The notes below the pieces were generated by a model. The model was not told the origin of the DNA. It did no database searches and saw only the letters and a program-made list of their open reading frames with translations. The position numbers and the translations under genes were made by a program. From the NCBI GenBank assembly GCA_964426605.1, contig CAYRQK010000001.1, positions 1 to 64,000 of the forward strand: 64,000 nt of DNA. The letters run 5' to 3'. The stretch comes from JAGQNT01 sp964426605. GTDB taxonomy: Bacteria; Patescibacteriota; Saccharimonadia; Saccharimonadales; UBA4665. Below, piece after piece: positions 7,215-15,744 of this stretch (its first letter is position 1; each line of letters begins with the position of its first letter).

Positions 7215-7865
7215 ATGACATCTCCAGTAGTTACAAAAATTAATGACTATTTCTCCAAGTTCCCCAAGCGGTCGTATCCTAAAGGCCAAATACTGGTTTT
7301 TGCCGATGAAAGCCCGGGGCATATCTTTTACATGGTGAAAGGTGCTGTGCGAAAATACGACATTTCCTACAGGGGAGATGAAGTAGTAGTTAATCTTTTT
7401 AAACCACCTGCGTTCTTCCCGATGTCCTGGGCCATTAATCGTACACCAAATAAGTATTTTTATAAGACTGAAACCGAAACCGAACTGCATGTAGCCCCAG
7501 CCGGTGACGCTTTGCAGTTTATTAAAGACAATCCCGACGTGATGCTCGACCTGTTAAGTCGAATCTACAGAGGCATGGATGGTTTATCGGGCAGGATAGT
7601 TCACCTGATGTCGGGCTCGGCTGAAAGTAGGCTGTTGTATGAACTAATCATAGAGTGCCGTAGGTTTGGAGAAAAAAATAAGGATGGTGGTTATTTTCTT
7701 AGTACCAGCGAGATAGATCTAGCGGCTCGCTCTGGTTTATCTCGAGAAACGGTAAGTCGGGAGATAAGAAAGGTAAAAGATGACGGACTTGTGAGTGTTA
7801 GCAGTAAAGGCATACTAGTAAAAGACCTCTCTGCGCTAGAGGAAAAGATTGGTATGGAGATCTAA
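7215..7865 (+). CDS. Crp/Fnr-family transcriptional regulator
   Basis: 216 residues. A cyclic-nucleotide-binding-like beta barrel (about residues 14-120, FPKRSYPKGQILVFADESPG ... VNLFKPPAFFP) is joined by a long dimer helix to a C-terminal HTH_Crp domain (about 145-215) with the recognition stretch RSGLSRETVSREIRKVKDDG. There is no Fnr-type cysteine cluster, and the ligand is unknown. ATG 7215 has AGGAG at 7 nt. The gene converges with the flavin-reductase-like gene, sharing 4 bp at the stops, and a palindrome 76 nt upstream may be its own operator. Confidence 0.85.
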   Translation: MTSPVVTKINDYFSKFPKRSYPKGQILVFADESPGHIFYMVKGAVRKYDISYRGDEVVVNLFKPPAFFPMSWAINRTPNKYFYKTETETELHVAPAGDALQFIKDNPDVMLDLLSRIYRGMDGLSGRIVHLMSGSAESRLLYELIIECRRFGEKNKDGGYFLSTSEIDLAARSGLSRETVSREIRKVKDDGLVSVSSKGILVKDLSALEEKIGMEI

Positions 7866-8377
7866 GTTGCAGCGTCCTTTAATTCAAACGATTCGATAGA
7901 CTCAAATATCGTATCGTAGTCTCCGGGATCAGGCCGAGCATATGAAGCCATTCTGACTTGAACTGGCATAATTCTAAAAGCGACATACTCGTCGGCGTTC
8001 AACTTAGCTATAGGTGGGATACCACCTTCACTTGTCTTGAGACTAGTCATGAAGACAGCCGCAGCAACCCGATTTATTTCGTAACCGTCAGTAATCTCAT
8101 GTGCTTTACCAATTACTTGAGCAACAGTCTGGCTCGACGGTTCAAAAATCACCAGTACAACATGGTCATTTCTTACTAAGTTATCATATTTTTTAGTGCC
8201 CTTTTTGGTTAGAAAAGAAACGTTGAATTCTTTATCGATTGTATGATAGATAACAACCCCGTGGGGTTCGTTATTTGGATCTACACTAGCTAATACGCCT
8301 GCATGATTACTGCCTATGAAATCATGTATCCTTTGCTGACGCTCGGATAAAGGTTGGTTATCGGTTTTATGAAACAT
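7862..8377 (-). CDS. Pyridoxamine 5'-phosphate oxidase-like FMN-binding protein
   Basis: 171 residues with the split-barrel pattern of this superfamily: HAGVLASVDPNNEPHGVVIY, then FLTKKGTKKYDNLVRNDHVVLVI (strand, turn and basic residues that hold flavin phosphate). Such proteins are flavin- or haem-binding reductases of uncertain substrate. The start is placed at ATG 8377 because AAGGAG lies 8 nt before it; an in-frame ATG at 8401 has no ribosome site. Confidence 0.75.
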   Translation of the reverse strand: MFHKTDNQPLSERQQRIHDFIGSNHAGVLASVDPNNEPHGVVIYHTIDKEFNVSFLTKKGTKKYDNLVRNDHVVLVIFEPSSQTVAQVIGKAHEITDGYEINRVAAAVFMTSLKTSEGGIPPIAKLNADEYVAFRIMPVQVRMASYARPDPGDYDTIFESIESFELKDAAT

Positions 8378-8823
8378 GATGTAATCTCCTTGTATAGCCA
8401 TGTTGCTTTCTTGTGTTCATGAAGTATATGTGCCTTATCAATTCCCGACTGTGATACGAATCAATGACCATCGAAGCTTGTAAGCGTTTATTGATCTATC
8501 TGCTTGTCGGGCGCAGCTCAGCCAATATGGGCATTTGTCTAGGGGACTACAAGCACTCTAGAACATAAGCGGAGGTATATTAAGGCTTATGAAGTCCGGC
8601 AGGGCAGTCCTCCTGCACTCAAAAGAAAGCCTATGATTTCATCTTGAATAATTGTGCAGGAACGCATATCAACTTTGAAACTATCAGAGGTAGCAGGATA
8701 AAGCCTTCCTTCTAAAAAGTGACTTAAAACACCTAACCAGCCTCACGACCTGGGCGTGATCGCGGTCACTGCTCTAACTGATAATATAGCCTACAATAAG
8801 GTCGTATTAAGGGGAGGGTGGAC
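8378..8823. other. Gap of 446 nt with little visible structure
   Basis: No convincing coding frame. A GTG-started frame at 8756-8956 is rejected because a better frame with a good ribosome site begins at 8824. TACAAT about 30 nt before 8824 is a possible -10. Nothing else is recognised. Confidence 0.4.
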
Positions 8824-8997
8824 GTGGAAAGACAACGTATTTATTCATCGTCAGGCCGAGTTAGCGGAATGGATTTTGAAGATTTACTCGAAGAAATCGG
8901 CGATGACTGGCAAAGTAAAGCTCGCAAGCTTCAAACACGTCGATGGCGTGCCTTAAAGCGATCCGCGAAAGGGGGCTATAATGATCACACTACTTAG
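8824..8997 (+). CDS. Small basic hypothetical protein (57 aa)
   Basis: GTG 8824 follows GGGGAGGG (8811-8818). The product has a short acidic helix (MDFEDLLEEIGDDW) and then a run rich in Arg and Lys (KARKLQTRRWRALKRSAKGG). Its last 17 nt overlap the start of the next gene, pointing to translational coupling in a three-gene cluster. Function unknown. Confidence 0.55.
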   Translation: MERQRIYSSSGRVSGMDFEDLLEEIGDDWQSKARKLQTRRWRALKRSAKGGYNDHTT

Positions 8998-9376
8998 GGC
9001 TGGACAGTATAAGCTCATAGAAACCAAACATAATAACAAGGTTCTTTATCTGGATAATAATATCTACGCCTGGGTAGAGCCTGCAAAAATAGGAGAGATC
9101 TTAGTGGTTTCACATACAGTCCATAAAACTGACTGTGTCTTGAGCATGGGTCACTACAAGTTATATGATGTAGATGATGAGCCAAAATTGTCTGACCAAA
9201 TACATCTAGAGTTGGAGGTCGGCGTAAACCATTGGCAGGGCTATCTGCTGCTAACTGGCCTACCCGATTCACATCACAAACGTGGCAGGATCATTCCTAC
9301 TATCGAAACGATTACGACCGATCCGCAGTATGAACATGGACACGGTATACATAAAAACCTAGCTGGGGCAAAATGA
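8981..9376 (+). CDS. Hypothetical protein (131 aa)
   Basis: ATG 8981 has AAAGGGGG at 5 nt. The sequence alternates hydrophobic and charged residues and looks like a small beta protein (YKLIETKHNNKVLYLDNNIY, LEVGVNHWQGYLLLTGLP). No family is recognised. It overlaps the next gene by 4 bp (ATGA), so it forms an operon with the DUF5661 gene. Confidence 0.6.
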   Translation: MITLLRAGQYKLIETKHNNKVLYLDNNIYAWVEPAKIGEILVVSHTVHKTDCVLSMGHYKLYDVDDEPKLSDQIHLELEVGVNHWQGYLLLTGLPDSHHKRGRIIPTIETITTDPQYEHGHGIHKNLAGAK

Positions 9377-9621
9377 GAGAATTTACTGAAGCAGAAGCAA
9401 AAGAGCTGGGCGAGCAGGTCGGTATAGATTTTAGCAAAGTGAATTTGGAGCAGTTTCGGTTTGGTTTGTCGGTTGAACTCGAGCATGGCTCGCATGACGC
9501 TGAAACTAATGTTACCAATGATGACCCGATAGTTACGGCTAAGATTACATGGGCACACCTAAAGGAAATCCCTGACTACTACACAAGATTAAACAAAATG
9601 GAGGCGGACGCGGAGTCATGA
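9373..9621 (+). CDS. DUF5661 family protein
   Basis: 82 residues matching the DUF5661 pattern from end to end: FTEAEAKELGEQVGIDFSKV, EQFRFGLSVELEHGSHD, TNVTNDDPI, then AHLKEIPDYYTRLNKME. The family is common in Patescibacteria and of unknown function; the conserved His, Asp and Tyr positions suggest a small helical ligand- or metal-binding protein. It is the last gene of the 8824-9621 cluster. Confidence 0.8.
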   Translation: MREFTEAEAKELGEQVGIDFSKVNLEQFRFGLSVELEHGSHDAETNVTNDDPIVTAKITWAHLKEIPDYYTRLNKMEADAES

Positions 9622-9642
9622 CGACTGGCTCGAGGGGGTTTT

Positions 9643-9765
9643 ATGGAAGGGTCTAAGCGTAGAGTACAGGCAGTACTGCAATCTACTGCCTGTACTCACT
9701 ACGGCATTGAAGCTAATAACCTACGTCAGTTCTTCACGGAGGCAGAGTGGCTTAGTGTCAGTTAA
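9643..9765 (+). CDS. Small hypothetical protein (40 aa)
   Basis: ATG 9643 is preceded by GAGGGGG at 5 nt, stop TAA 9763-9765. A 14-bp perfect inverted repeat lies inside the frame (9662-9697), so the region may instead act as an RNA hairpin. Function unknown. Confidence 0.4.
   Translation: MEGSKRRVQAVLQSTACTHYGIEANNLRQFFTEAEWLSVS
9662..9697. repeat. Perfect 14-bp inverted repeat
   Basis: GAGTACAGGCAGTA (9662-9675) and TACTGCCTGTACTC (9684-9697), loop of 8 nt, with no T-run after it. It is too regular for chance within a coding frame; an operator or RNA hairpin is possible. Confidence 0.7.
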
Positions 9766-9930
9766 GTGTGGCTTGACGCCATATATTCCAATTTTCCAAA
9801 AAGGTTTTCAACCTTATTGCAGATTTCATTCATAAATTACCACTTTATCCTTGAAGTGACCCAAATCACTTAGTAATCATCTTGATTCAGTATAATAGTC
9901 GTATAGTAATAAAATAACAAAGGGCTACTC

Positions 9931-10485
9931 ATGGCAAAAATTACAGAACGTAAGGCAATAGACAAAGTTTTTATTCTATTGGGGATAGCAATGACGGCAG
10001 TGCTGTTAGTAGTTGGGGGCTTGGCCTGGTATGGCTATCACTTCGCAACTAATAGCGTGAAAACTGAGCTATCGGAACAGAAAGTATTTTTCCCTGCTAA
10101 AGGTAGTCCAGCAATCACCACTCTACCAGCGACTGATCAAAAAGAAGTAAGCAAATACGCAGGGCAACAACTTGTAAATGGGCAGCAAGCTAAGGTTTAT
10201 GCCAACAACTTCATTAATGTGCACTTGTCTGAGGTTGCGGATGGCAAAACGTATGCAGAAGTCAGTACTTTAGCGATGCAGGACCCGACCGATGCTAAAT
10301 TACAGGCAGAAAAGGCAACACTGTTCCAGGGGGAGACACTGCGAGGTCTCCTGTTGGGAGCTGGCTATTCTTACTGGATTTTTGGGATGTTGGCAAAATA
10401 CGTTGCAATAGCAGCATTTGTAGGTGCTGGTGCTATGGCCATACTTGTCTGGCTCGGGATGGTACATGTAGCCAAGCTGAAGTAA
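9931..10485 (+). CDS. Predicted membrane protein with two terminal helices
   Basis: 184 residues: helix 1 about 12-36 (VFILLGIAMTAVLLVVGGLAWYGY), an outside domain of about 95 residues (SEQKVFFPAKGSPAITTLPA ... FQGETLRGLLL) and helix 2 about 140-178. This N-in topology with a small external domain between two helices is common in Saccharibacteria and Actinobacteria, but the role is unknown. AAGGG lies 7 nt before ATG 9931, and TATAAT at 9891-9896 is the likely -10. Confidence 0.65.
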   Translation: MAKITERKAIDKVFILLGIAMTAVLLVVGGLAWYGYHFATNSVKTELSEQKVFFPAKGSPAITTLPATDQKEVSKYAGQQLVNGQQAKVYANNFINVHLSEVADGKTYAEVSTLAMQDPTDAKLQAEKATLFQGETLRGLLLGAGYSYWIFGMLAKYVAIAAFVGAGAMAILVWLGMVHVAKLK

Positions 10486-10680
10486 ATAAGCATCACTCTT
10501 AGACGGACGCTGCTATCTATAGATTCCATGGGTGATGAGGTTCCAATTCGACCGCACGTACTCAACCAAGTGATACTTATATCCTCTTCGGAGGACTTTC
10601 TGCTTAAAACAGATCTGACTAACTCTTGTTTCGGCGAGGTTCCAAACTACTATTATAGGGAGAGTTATACTAGTTGTGTA

Positions 10681-11202
10681 ATGAGTTATGAAATTACCGA
10701 TGGGATAGCTGAAGCAGATCTTAAACCTTGGCTAGAAAATGCTCTTCGGAAGTACGGTCTTTATGAGGGGAAGGCGGTGAACTATACGGATGCAGACGTG
10801 GCCCCTATTATTATGTGTACGGTGATAGTTGAAGATGAAATATTGCTTGCCAAACGAGGCTATGGATTGGCAGATGCCGAGGGTTACTGGTCAACGATTA
10901 ATGGATTTATTGATGAGGTTAAACCGGTAGCAGAATTTGCCCAACAAGAGTGTCTCGAGGAGTTGGGCTTAGCAGTAGAAATAAGTCAGATTAAAGTTGT
11001 AAGTTCATATACACTTAAAAACCCGAAGGAAAAACGCCGCTATATCGTATTTCCTTGCCTGGTGGAACTCGACAAAAAGCCAGAGATTAGACTTGATCGG
11101 GAGCACACTGATTTCAGATGGATTAAGCGAGCCGAGCTTGAAACATACGACATCCTGGACGATTTACCAGTTGCGATTGACGCAGCCTTAAGTGTGCGAT
11201 AG
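10681..11202 (+). CDS. Nudix hydrolase
   Basis: 173 residues. The Nudix box reads GFIDEVKPVAEF then AQQECLEELGL: the metal-binding E-x-x-EE and following G are kept, while the first Glu of the G-x5-E half is Lys. Nudix enzymes hydrolyse X-linked nucleoside diphosphates; the substrate is unknown. The start is placed at ATG 10681, 9 nt after TATACT (10666-10671). An open frame runs further upstream to 10528 but crosses this promoter. Confidence 0.75.
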   Translation: MSYEITDGIAEADLKPWLENALRKYGLYEGKAVNYTDADVAPIIMCTVIVEDEILLAKRGYGLADAEGYWSTINGFIDEVKPVAEFAQQECLEELGLAVEISQIKVVSSYTLKNPKEKRRYIVFPCLVELDKKPEIRLDREHTDFRWIKRAELETYDILDDLPVAIDAALSVR

Positions 11203-11451
11203 GCAGAATGATGGATGGTATTGATCGGACGCGAAAAGCTCCGGCTCCAGTTCTACGTGGACGGTCCAAATGAAACTTTAGGCCTACGTAGTAACTGCCG
11301 CCATCTGTGAATTTTAGTTGCCAATATGTGGTTGGACACTAAAGCATTTTGGTTCTACGTCTCAAACCGATTAGCCGATATGCCTCAACAAGCGCATACT
11401 ATACAGATAATCACAAGTATGTGTCGCGCGGGGCGACCGGGGGAAGACAGT

Positions 11452-11511
11452 ATGTCAAAAGACAGAGGCCGAAAAGAAGTGAAGAAGCCTAAACAAGCAA
11501 AGACGGTCTAG
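11452..11511 (+). CDS. Tiny Lys/Arg-rich protein (19 aa)
   Basis: ATG 11452 follows GGGGGAAG. The product begins MSKDRGRKEVKKPKQ and resembles a widespread group of very short basic peptides starting MSKxKG. It ends 2 nt before the next gene. Function unknown; it may bind nucleic acid. Confidence 0.5.
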   Translation: MSKDRGRKEVKKPKQAKTV

Positions 11512-11513
11512 TC

Positions 11514-11759
11514 GTGGCTTTGACGGCGAACGAATACAAGCGTAATTTTCTTGCGTCCGAAGATGCTGTCATGATAAAGCGAGAACTAGAGCATATGATG
11601 AGCGATCCCAAATACAATACGCGGTCGTTCTATACACCACACCAAGACGAGAATCTGACATTTGCCGACAAGCACATGAAATATCTCAGTGAGCACCCCA
11701 AGTTAAAAGCTTCTGAATACCTTTCGAACTTGCGTCTCATGACTAAAGCCCGCACGTAA
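11514..11759 (+). CDS. Hypothetical protein (81 aa)
   Basis: GTG start directly after the tiny basic gene. The product is helical and polar, with ANEYKRNFLASEDAV and MKYLSEHPKLKASEYLSNL. No family is recognised. There is no strong ribosome site, so translation is probably coupled to the gene before it. Confidence 0.5.
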   Translation: MALTANEYKRNFLASEDAVMIKRELEHMMSDPKYNTRSFYTPHQDENLTFADKHMKYLSEHPKLKASEYLSNLRLMTKART

Positions 11760-11773
11760 TGTACGCAGTAGTA

Positions 11774-11801
11774 TTGACAAATTAACAAACTTATGTATAA
11801 T
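11774..11801 (+). promoter_or_regulatory. Near-consensus promoter of a short transcription unit
   Basis: TTGACA (11774-11779), 16-nt spacer, TATAAT (11796-11801) with TG just before it. It is among the strongest-looking promoters in the window, and transcription should start near 11808. A palindrome TTTTAA-A-GGCC-TTAAAA follows at once, at the 5' end of the RNA. Confidence 0.8.
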
Positions 11802-11877
11802 ATAGAATAGTTTTAAAGGCCTTAAAACAAACACAATATAAAACATACGTAGCACCAAAACAGAAGGAAATTGTAGC

Positions 11878-11967
11878 GTGAAAAACCCACTGAACTTGGC
11901 ATTTGAGTATGCCACCACAACCGATCGAAATATTTTAAAACTCGACTCACTTTTGAAGAAACTGTAG
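11878..11967 (+). CDS. Short peptide (29 aa) or body of a small RNA
   Basis: GTG 11878 has AAGGAA 8-10 nt before it and stops at TAG 11965-11967. The peptide is amphipathic with a C-terminal helix (ILKLDSLLKKL). It lies in a transcript of about 215 nt running from the promoter at 11774 to the terminator at 12022, so the RNA itself may be the product. Confidence 0.45.
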   Translation: MKNPLNLAFEYATTTDRNILKLDSLLKKL

Positions 11968-11993
11968 ACTCAGAGCACTATCATACCGGTAGC

Positions 11994-12022
11994 AAAAAGC
12001 CCATCATAATGACGGGCTTTTT
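11994..12022. terminator. Bidirectional terminator
   Basis: AAAAAGCCC / GGGCTTTTT with an 11-nt loop. The A and T tails let it end both the short plus-strand unit and the minus-strand oxidoreductase gene that stops at 12046. Confidence 0.85.
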
Positions 12023-12045
12023 GTGCACCAAGAGCAGGGAGCGGT

Positions 12046-13272
12046 TTACTGCTGGCGTGCAGCTTTTTCGGCAGCGAGTATTTGCAAGTAGCGCTGTGCA
12101 AAATTGCTATCAGGGCCACCCAGTGGAATCTGGGTAGAGTCACCGGCATCGGCACGCAACTCAGATAATTGTTCGGCATAACGCATAGCATCGTGTGGTG
12201 AGAGTTGGTTGAGCAACGCCGGACGAGACTGCCCGCCGGTGGCGGCAAATACGGCAACTGCCGAAATAAGATTGTGCAGCGTGTTGTCTTCGACCGTGCC
12301 AAGCGTTACTCCAGTTTCACCAGAAAAAGAAACATTGGAGTGATATCGTGGAGCCCCTGGAACCGGGTCGAAAAGTAGCATTAACTCATTGCCATTAGCA
12401 AAACTGACTCGAGCATATCGCTCGGCCTGATTAGTTTTCCAATCGTACTCGCGGCGTACCAGTGAGCCATCGTCGCGAAAATCAAACGGGCCGAGGCCCT
12501 GGCGCAACGTTACGCGCACACCATCTTGCTCGAAGATGGTTAGGTTGCCTTCGCTCTGTTCAATGCCGTCGATATCGTGCAGGTAGCGATTTTCGATCAC
12601 GGAACCACCATCTTGGACACGAGCAGTATTCAGTTCTTGGTCAAGCAATGAACTTGCAATTGCCAGCTGGTGCGGCATCTCTATGCCGAAGACGGCCAGG
12701 CCTTTCTGGTCAGTAAAGCGGTTATCGAGTACCACATTTGGTACGCGATCTTTTACGAAGTGAACCGCAATGCCTGTCATAGGATTGCCGCTTGCCGCTT
12801 GCTCGGCGATGATTGCACGACCGCGGACAACTGCCTCTGACGCCAAGTAGTTTTCATTTACAAAGACTCGCTCGTCACCGATCTGCTCAAGGGCATCTAA
12901 CATGGCGATACGCTCATCATTACCCGAAACGACGGGCTTTTCGAGTAGCCAGGCAGCAGGAGTAATGTCAGCGCGCATCAGTGCGGCTAATGTCGCATTT
13001 GTTGATTCGGCGTGCTTGCCCGACGCGGTGGTGTTGTCTACTACGTGGAGGGTGCGATCTTGGAGCGCGTTGGGGAGTTCGTCGAGGCTGTGTATAACGG
13101 CAAGTTTGCCGGATTCCTCGGCCGCGGCACGTCGGGCCGGGTCAATGTCGTAGCCGATGCGGCTGACATCAAAGCCATCGAGAGCGTTCCAGATTTCACC
13201 GTGTAAATCCATACCGGCTTTGCCGAGCCCATCTTGAAAGACGACTAGTTCAGTTGTTTGCTCCTGGGACAT
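12046..13272 (-). CDS. Gfo/Idh/MocA-like oxidoreductase
   Basis: 408 residues. The N-terminal half looks like a Rossmann domain (VVFQDGLGKAGMDLHGEIW; GYDIDPARRAAAEE), and LLEKPVVSG at about 110-118 matches the EKP loop that defines this NAD(P)-dependent sugar oxidoreductase family. The C-terminal half would be the substrate domain. AAGGAG precedes ATG 13272. It sits just downstream of ugd on the same strand, which suggests a role in nucleotide-sugar or surface-sugar metabolism. The glycine-rich loop is not canonical, so cofactor binding is less certain. Confidence 0.6.
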   Translation of the reverse strand: MSQEQTTELVVFQDGLGKAGMDLHGEIWNALDGFDVSRIGYDIDPARRAAAEESGKLAVIHSLDELPNALQDRTLHVVDNTTASGKHAESTNATLAALMRADITPAAWLLEKPVVSGNDERIAMLDALEQIGDERVFVNENYLASEAVVRGRAIIAEQAASGNPMTGIAVHFVKDRVPNVVLDNRFTDQKGLAVFGIEMPHQLAIASSLLDQELNTARVQDGGSVIENRYLHDIDGIEQSEGNLTIFEQDGVRVTLRQGLGPFDFRDDGSLVRREYDWKTNQAERYARVSFANGNELMLLFDPVPGAPRYHSNVSFSGETGVTLGTVEDNTLHNLISAVAVFAATGGQSRPALLNQLSPHDAMRYAEQLSELRADAGDSTQIPLGGPDSNFAQRYLQILAAEKAARQQ

Positions 13273-13333
13273 AGGGACCGCTCCTTCGGTTATGTAGACA
13301 ATTGTGACAAATTGTTAGGCAATAGTAAATTGC

Positions 13334-14680
13334 TTATGAATCGTCGCGAACTACTTTTGCATTGATGGTGACGACCGGGCGGCCAATACTGACGTAGTGA
13401 AAGCCGGCTTCTTCCATAGAATGACGGCTGTGCATGTTGCGGCCATCGAAAATGACCGGTTGTTTGAGCAGGGACTTCATGCGTGTAAAATCGGGCTCCT
13501 TGAACTCGTCCCATTCGGTGAGAACGAGTAAAGCGTGTGCATCGTGCAGCACGTCGTGTGGGTCACTGCCAAAACGGATCGAAGTGTTTGATGCAAAATG
13601 TCGTTTGGAGTTGTCCATGGCCTCGGGGTCATAGGCGGCAACCGTCGCGCCAAGTTCGGTCAGTGCCTTAATAATTTCGAGTGATGGTGCTTCGCGGATG
13701 TCGTCAGTGTTTGGCTTGAACGACAAACCCCAGACAGCGAAGTGTTTACCACGAATGTCATCGCTGAAGTGTTTGAGGACTTTTTCGACGATACGACGCT
13801 TTTGGCGCTGATTGGCCTCGAGGATAGCGCTGAGAATTTTGAAATCGTAGTTGCTGTCGCCAGCTGTTTTGTGAAGGGCTTTGACATCCTTGGGGAAACA
13901 GCTACCACCATAACCGATGCCGGGTCGCAAAAACAAGTGCCCAATGCGTTCGTCCGAGCCGATGCCGCGGCGGATATCATCGACATTGGCATCAATAAGT
14001 TCGCACAAGTTTGCGATTTCGTTCATGAACGATACTTTCATAGCCAGAAAGGAGTTTGCAGCATATTTAGTCATTTCGGCTGAGCGCGTGTCCATCCAGA
14101 TAATTTGGTCGTCGGAGCTCGTGTATGGACGATACAGTATGGATAACATGCCTTTGGCAATTGTTGAGTCGGTACCGATGACGATGCGATCGGGTTTTAA
14201 GAAATCTTGCACAGCATATCCCTCGCGCAAAAACTCTGGGTTGCTGACGACATCGAACAGCATTTGGGTGTTGGCAGCAATGCGCTCGCGAACTTTGTCG
14301 GCTGTACCCACGGGTACGGTACTTTTGTCGACAACGACCATGTAATGGTCAACGAGCGGGCCGAGATCTTCAGCTACCTTCAGTATGTATGACAAGTCTG
14401 CCTCACCGTCAGCGCCCGGTGGCGTAGGCAAGGCCAAGAACACCATATCGGCATCTTTGACACCCTCGGCCAGTGATGTCGTAAAGCGAATGCGGCCGTG
14501 GTAGTGATTACGGTCAAAGACGTCTTTGAGCCCCGGCTCATAAATAGGAATGTAACCTTGCCGAAGTTTATTGATTTTGTCGGCATCAATATCAACACAT
14601 GTAACTATGTTGCCAGTCTCAGCTAGGCAAACCCCGCTGACTAGTCCGACGTATCCCGTTCCAACGATTGTTATATTCAT
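13334..14680 (-). CDS. ugd: UDP-glucose 6-dehydrogenase
   Basis: 448 residues, the usual length. NAD-binding MNITIVGTGYVGLVSGVCLA, the central helix domain, and the catalytic Cys in GYGGSCFPKD followed by DVKAL are all present. The enzyme oxidises UDP-glucose twice to UDP-glucuronate, a precursor of acidic surface polysaccharides. The clustering with a GT2 glycosyltransferase upstream and an oxidoreductase downstream agrees with envelope glycan synthesis. AGGTAG lies 4 nt before ATG 14680. Confidence 0.92.
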   Translation of the reverse strand: MNITIVGTGYVGLVSGVCLAETGNIVTCVDIDADKINKLRQGYIPIYEPGLKDVFDRNHYHGRIRFTTSLAEGVKDADMVFLALPTPPGADGEADLSYILKVAEDLGPLVDHYMVVVDKSTVPVGTADKVRERIAANTQMLFDVVSNPEFLREGYAVQDFLKPDRIVIGTDSTIAKGMLSILYRPYTSSDDQIIWMDTRSAEMTKYAANSFLAMKVSFMNEIANLCELIDANVDDIRRGIGSDERIGHLFLRPGIGYGGSCFPKDVKALHKTAGDSNYDFKILSAILEANQRQKRRIVEKVLKHFSDDIRGKHFAVWGLSFKPNTDDIREAPSLEIIKALTELGATVAAYDPEAMDNSKRHFASNTSIRFGSDPHDVLHDAHALLVLTEWDEFKEPDFTRMKSLLKQPVIFDGRNMHSRHSMEEAGFHYVSIGRPVVTINAKVVRDDS

Positions 14681-14750
14681 TACTACCTAACCAACTTGTT
14701 CTATAGGCATCATTGTAGCATGGTATATGAGAGGTGGCTGTAGGCTTCGA

Positions 14751-15698
14751 CTACTTGCCAGAGAAGCGGGACGCCTTGATCTGCTCGAGCATTTCTTCTT
14801 GTAGAATACGATTGGTGCGAATAATGTCGGCAATTACGCCCAGCACCAGGCACATAAAGGCGGCACTTATAAATACACTGCCCAGAATGAGCGATTGCAA
14901 GTGACTGCCGGTGTGCTTATCGATAACGAGGAAGAGGGCATACCGTGCGAAGGGGATCAAGCCGATGACGAATAAGATCGACCCTATGATACTCACGACG
15001 ACGTAGGGTCGATACATAATGTACGCTCGAATGATGGCACTCATGGATTTAAGGACGTGTTCCCAGCTGCTCTTGAATAGGCGTGATTCGCGGGTCTTGG
15101 GGTTGGTTTTGACCGGGATGCTGACGATAGGGATGCGCTTATTACCGGCCTGGATGGTCGTTTCCATACAGTAGCTGAAGTCGGTGATGATATTGAGACG
15201 CAGTAATGAAGCCTTTGAGTAAGCCCTAAAACCGCTAGCTGCGTCAGGAATGTTGGTGCCGGCAGCGCGGTTTACGATGTAACTGCCGAAGCGTTGTAAT
15301 AATTTTTTGGCGGGTGAAAAGTGCGCGATTTTTTTGGTCTGACGATCGGCAATAACGATCTCGGCCTGGCCGTCCAATATGGGCTGGACAAGTGCGGGAA
15401 TCATCTCTTGCGGGTACTGATTGTCGCCGTCGGTGTTGACGACAATATCGGCACCAAGTTCGAGTGCACGAGTTGTGCCGTCGCGGAATGATCGTGCCAG
15501 GCCCATGTTTTTGGCATGGCGTACGATGTGATGCACGCCGAGCTTCCGAGCGACTTTGATAGTATTATCGGTGGAACCGTCGTCGATAACTAAGTACTCC
15601 AAGATGTCGACGCCCTTGATTTTCTTGGGCATGGTCGCCATGACGAGTGGTAGGGTTGCTTCCTCATTGAGGCACGGTATTTGAATGATGACTTTCAT
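14751..15698 (-). CDS. Family 2 glycosyltransferase, dolichol-phosphate-mannose-synthase-like
   Basis: 315 residues. The GT-A fold shows IQIPCLNEEATLPLVM, VIDDGSTDNT, the DxD-like VNTDGDNQYP and a QxxRW-like region. Two C-terminal membrane helices (about 228-250 and 262-290) anchor it. Such enzymes move a sugar to a polyprenyl phosphate carrier or a glycan on the inner face of the membrane. GAGGA lies 9 nt before ATG 15698. It is upstream of ugd on the same strand. Confidence 0.85.
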   Translation of the reverse strand: MKVIIQIPCLNEEATLPLVMATMPKKIKGVDILEYLVIDDGSTDNTIKVARKLGVHHIVRHAKNMGLARSFRDGTTRALELGADIVVNTDGDNQYPQEMIPALVQPILDGQAEIVIADRQTKKIAHFSPAKKLLQRFGSYIVNRAAGTNIPDAASGFRAYSKASLLRLNIITDFSYCMETTIQAGNKRIPIVSIPVKTNPKTRESRLFKSSWEHVLKSMSAIIRAYIMYRPYVVVSIIGSILFVIGLIPFARYALFLVIDKHTGSHLQSLILGSVFISAAFMCLVLGVIADIIRTNRILQEEMLEQIKASRFSGK

Positions 15699-15744
15699 GC
15701 TGTAGATTCCTCTTTCTTAGTGCTCAGTATACCTCAACAATATC

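Noticed and set aside
8756..8956. GTG-started 66-codon frame as a gene
   Set aside because: No ribosome site, and an overlapping frame at 8824 has a strong one and coupling to the next gene.
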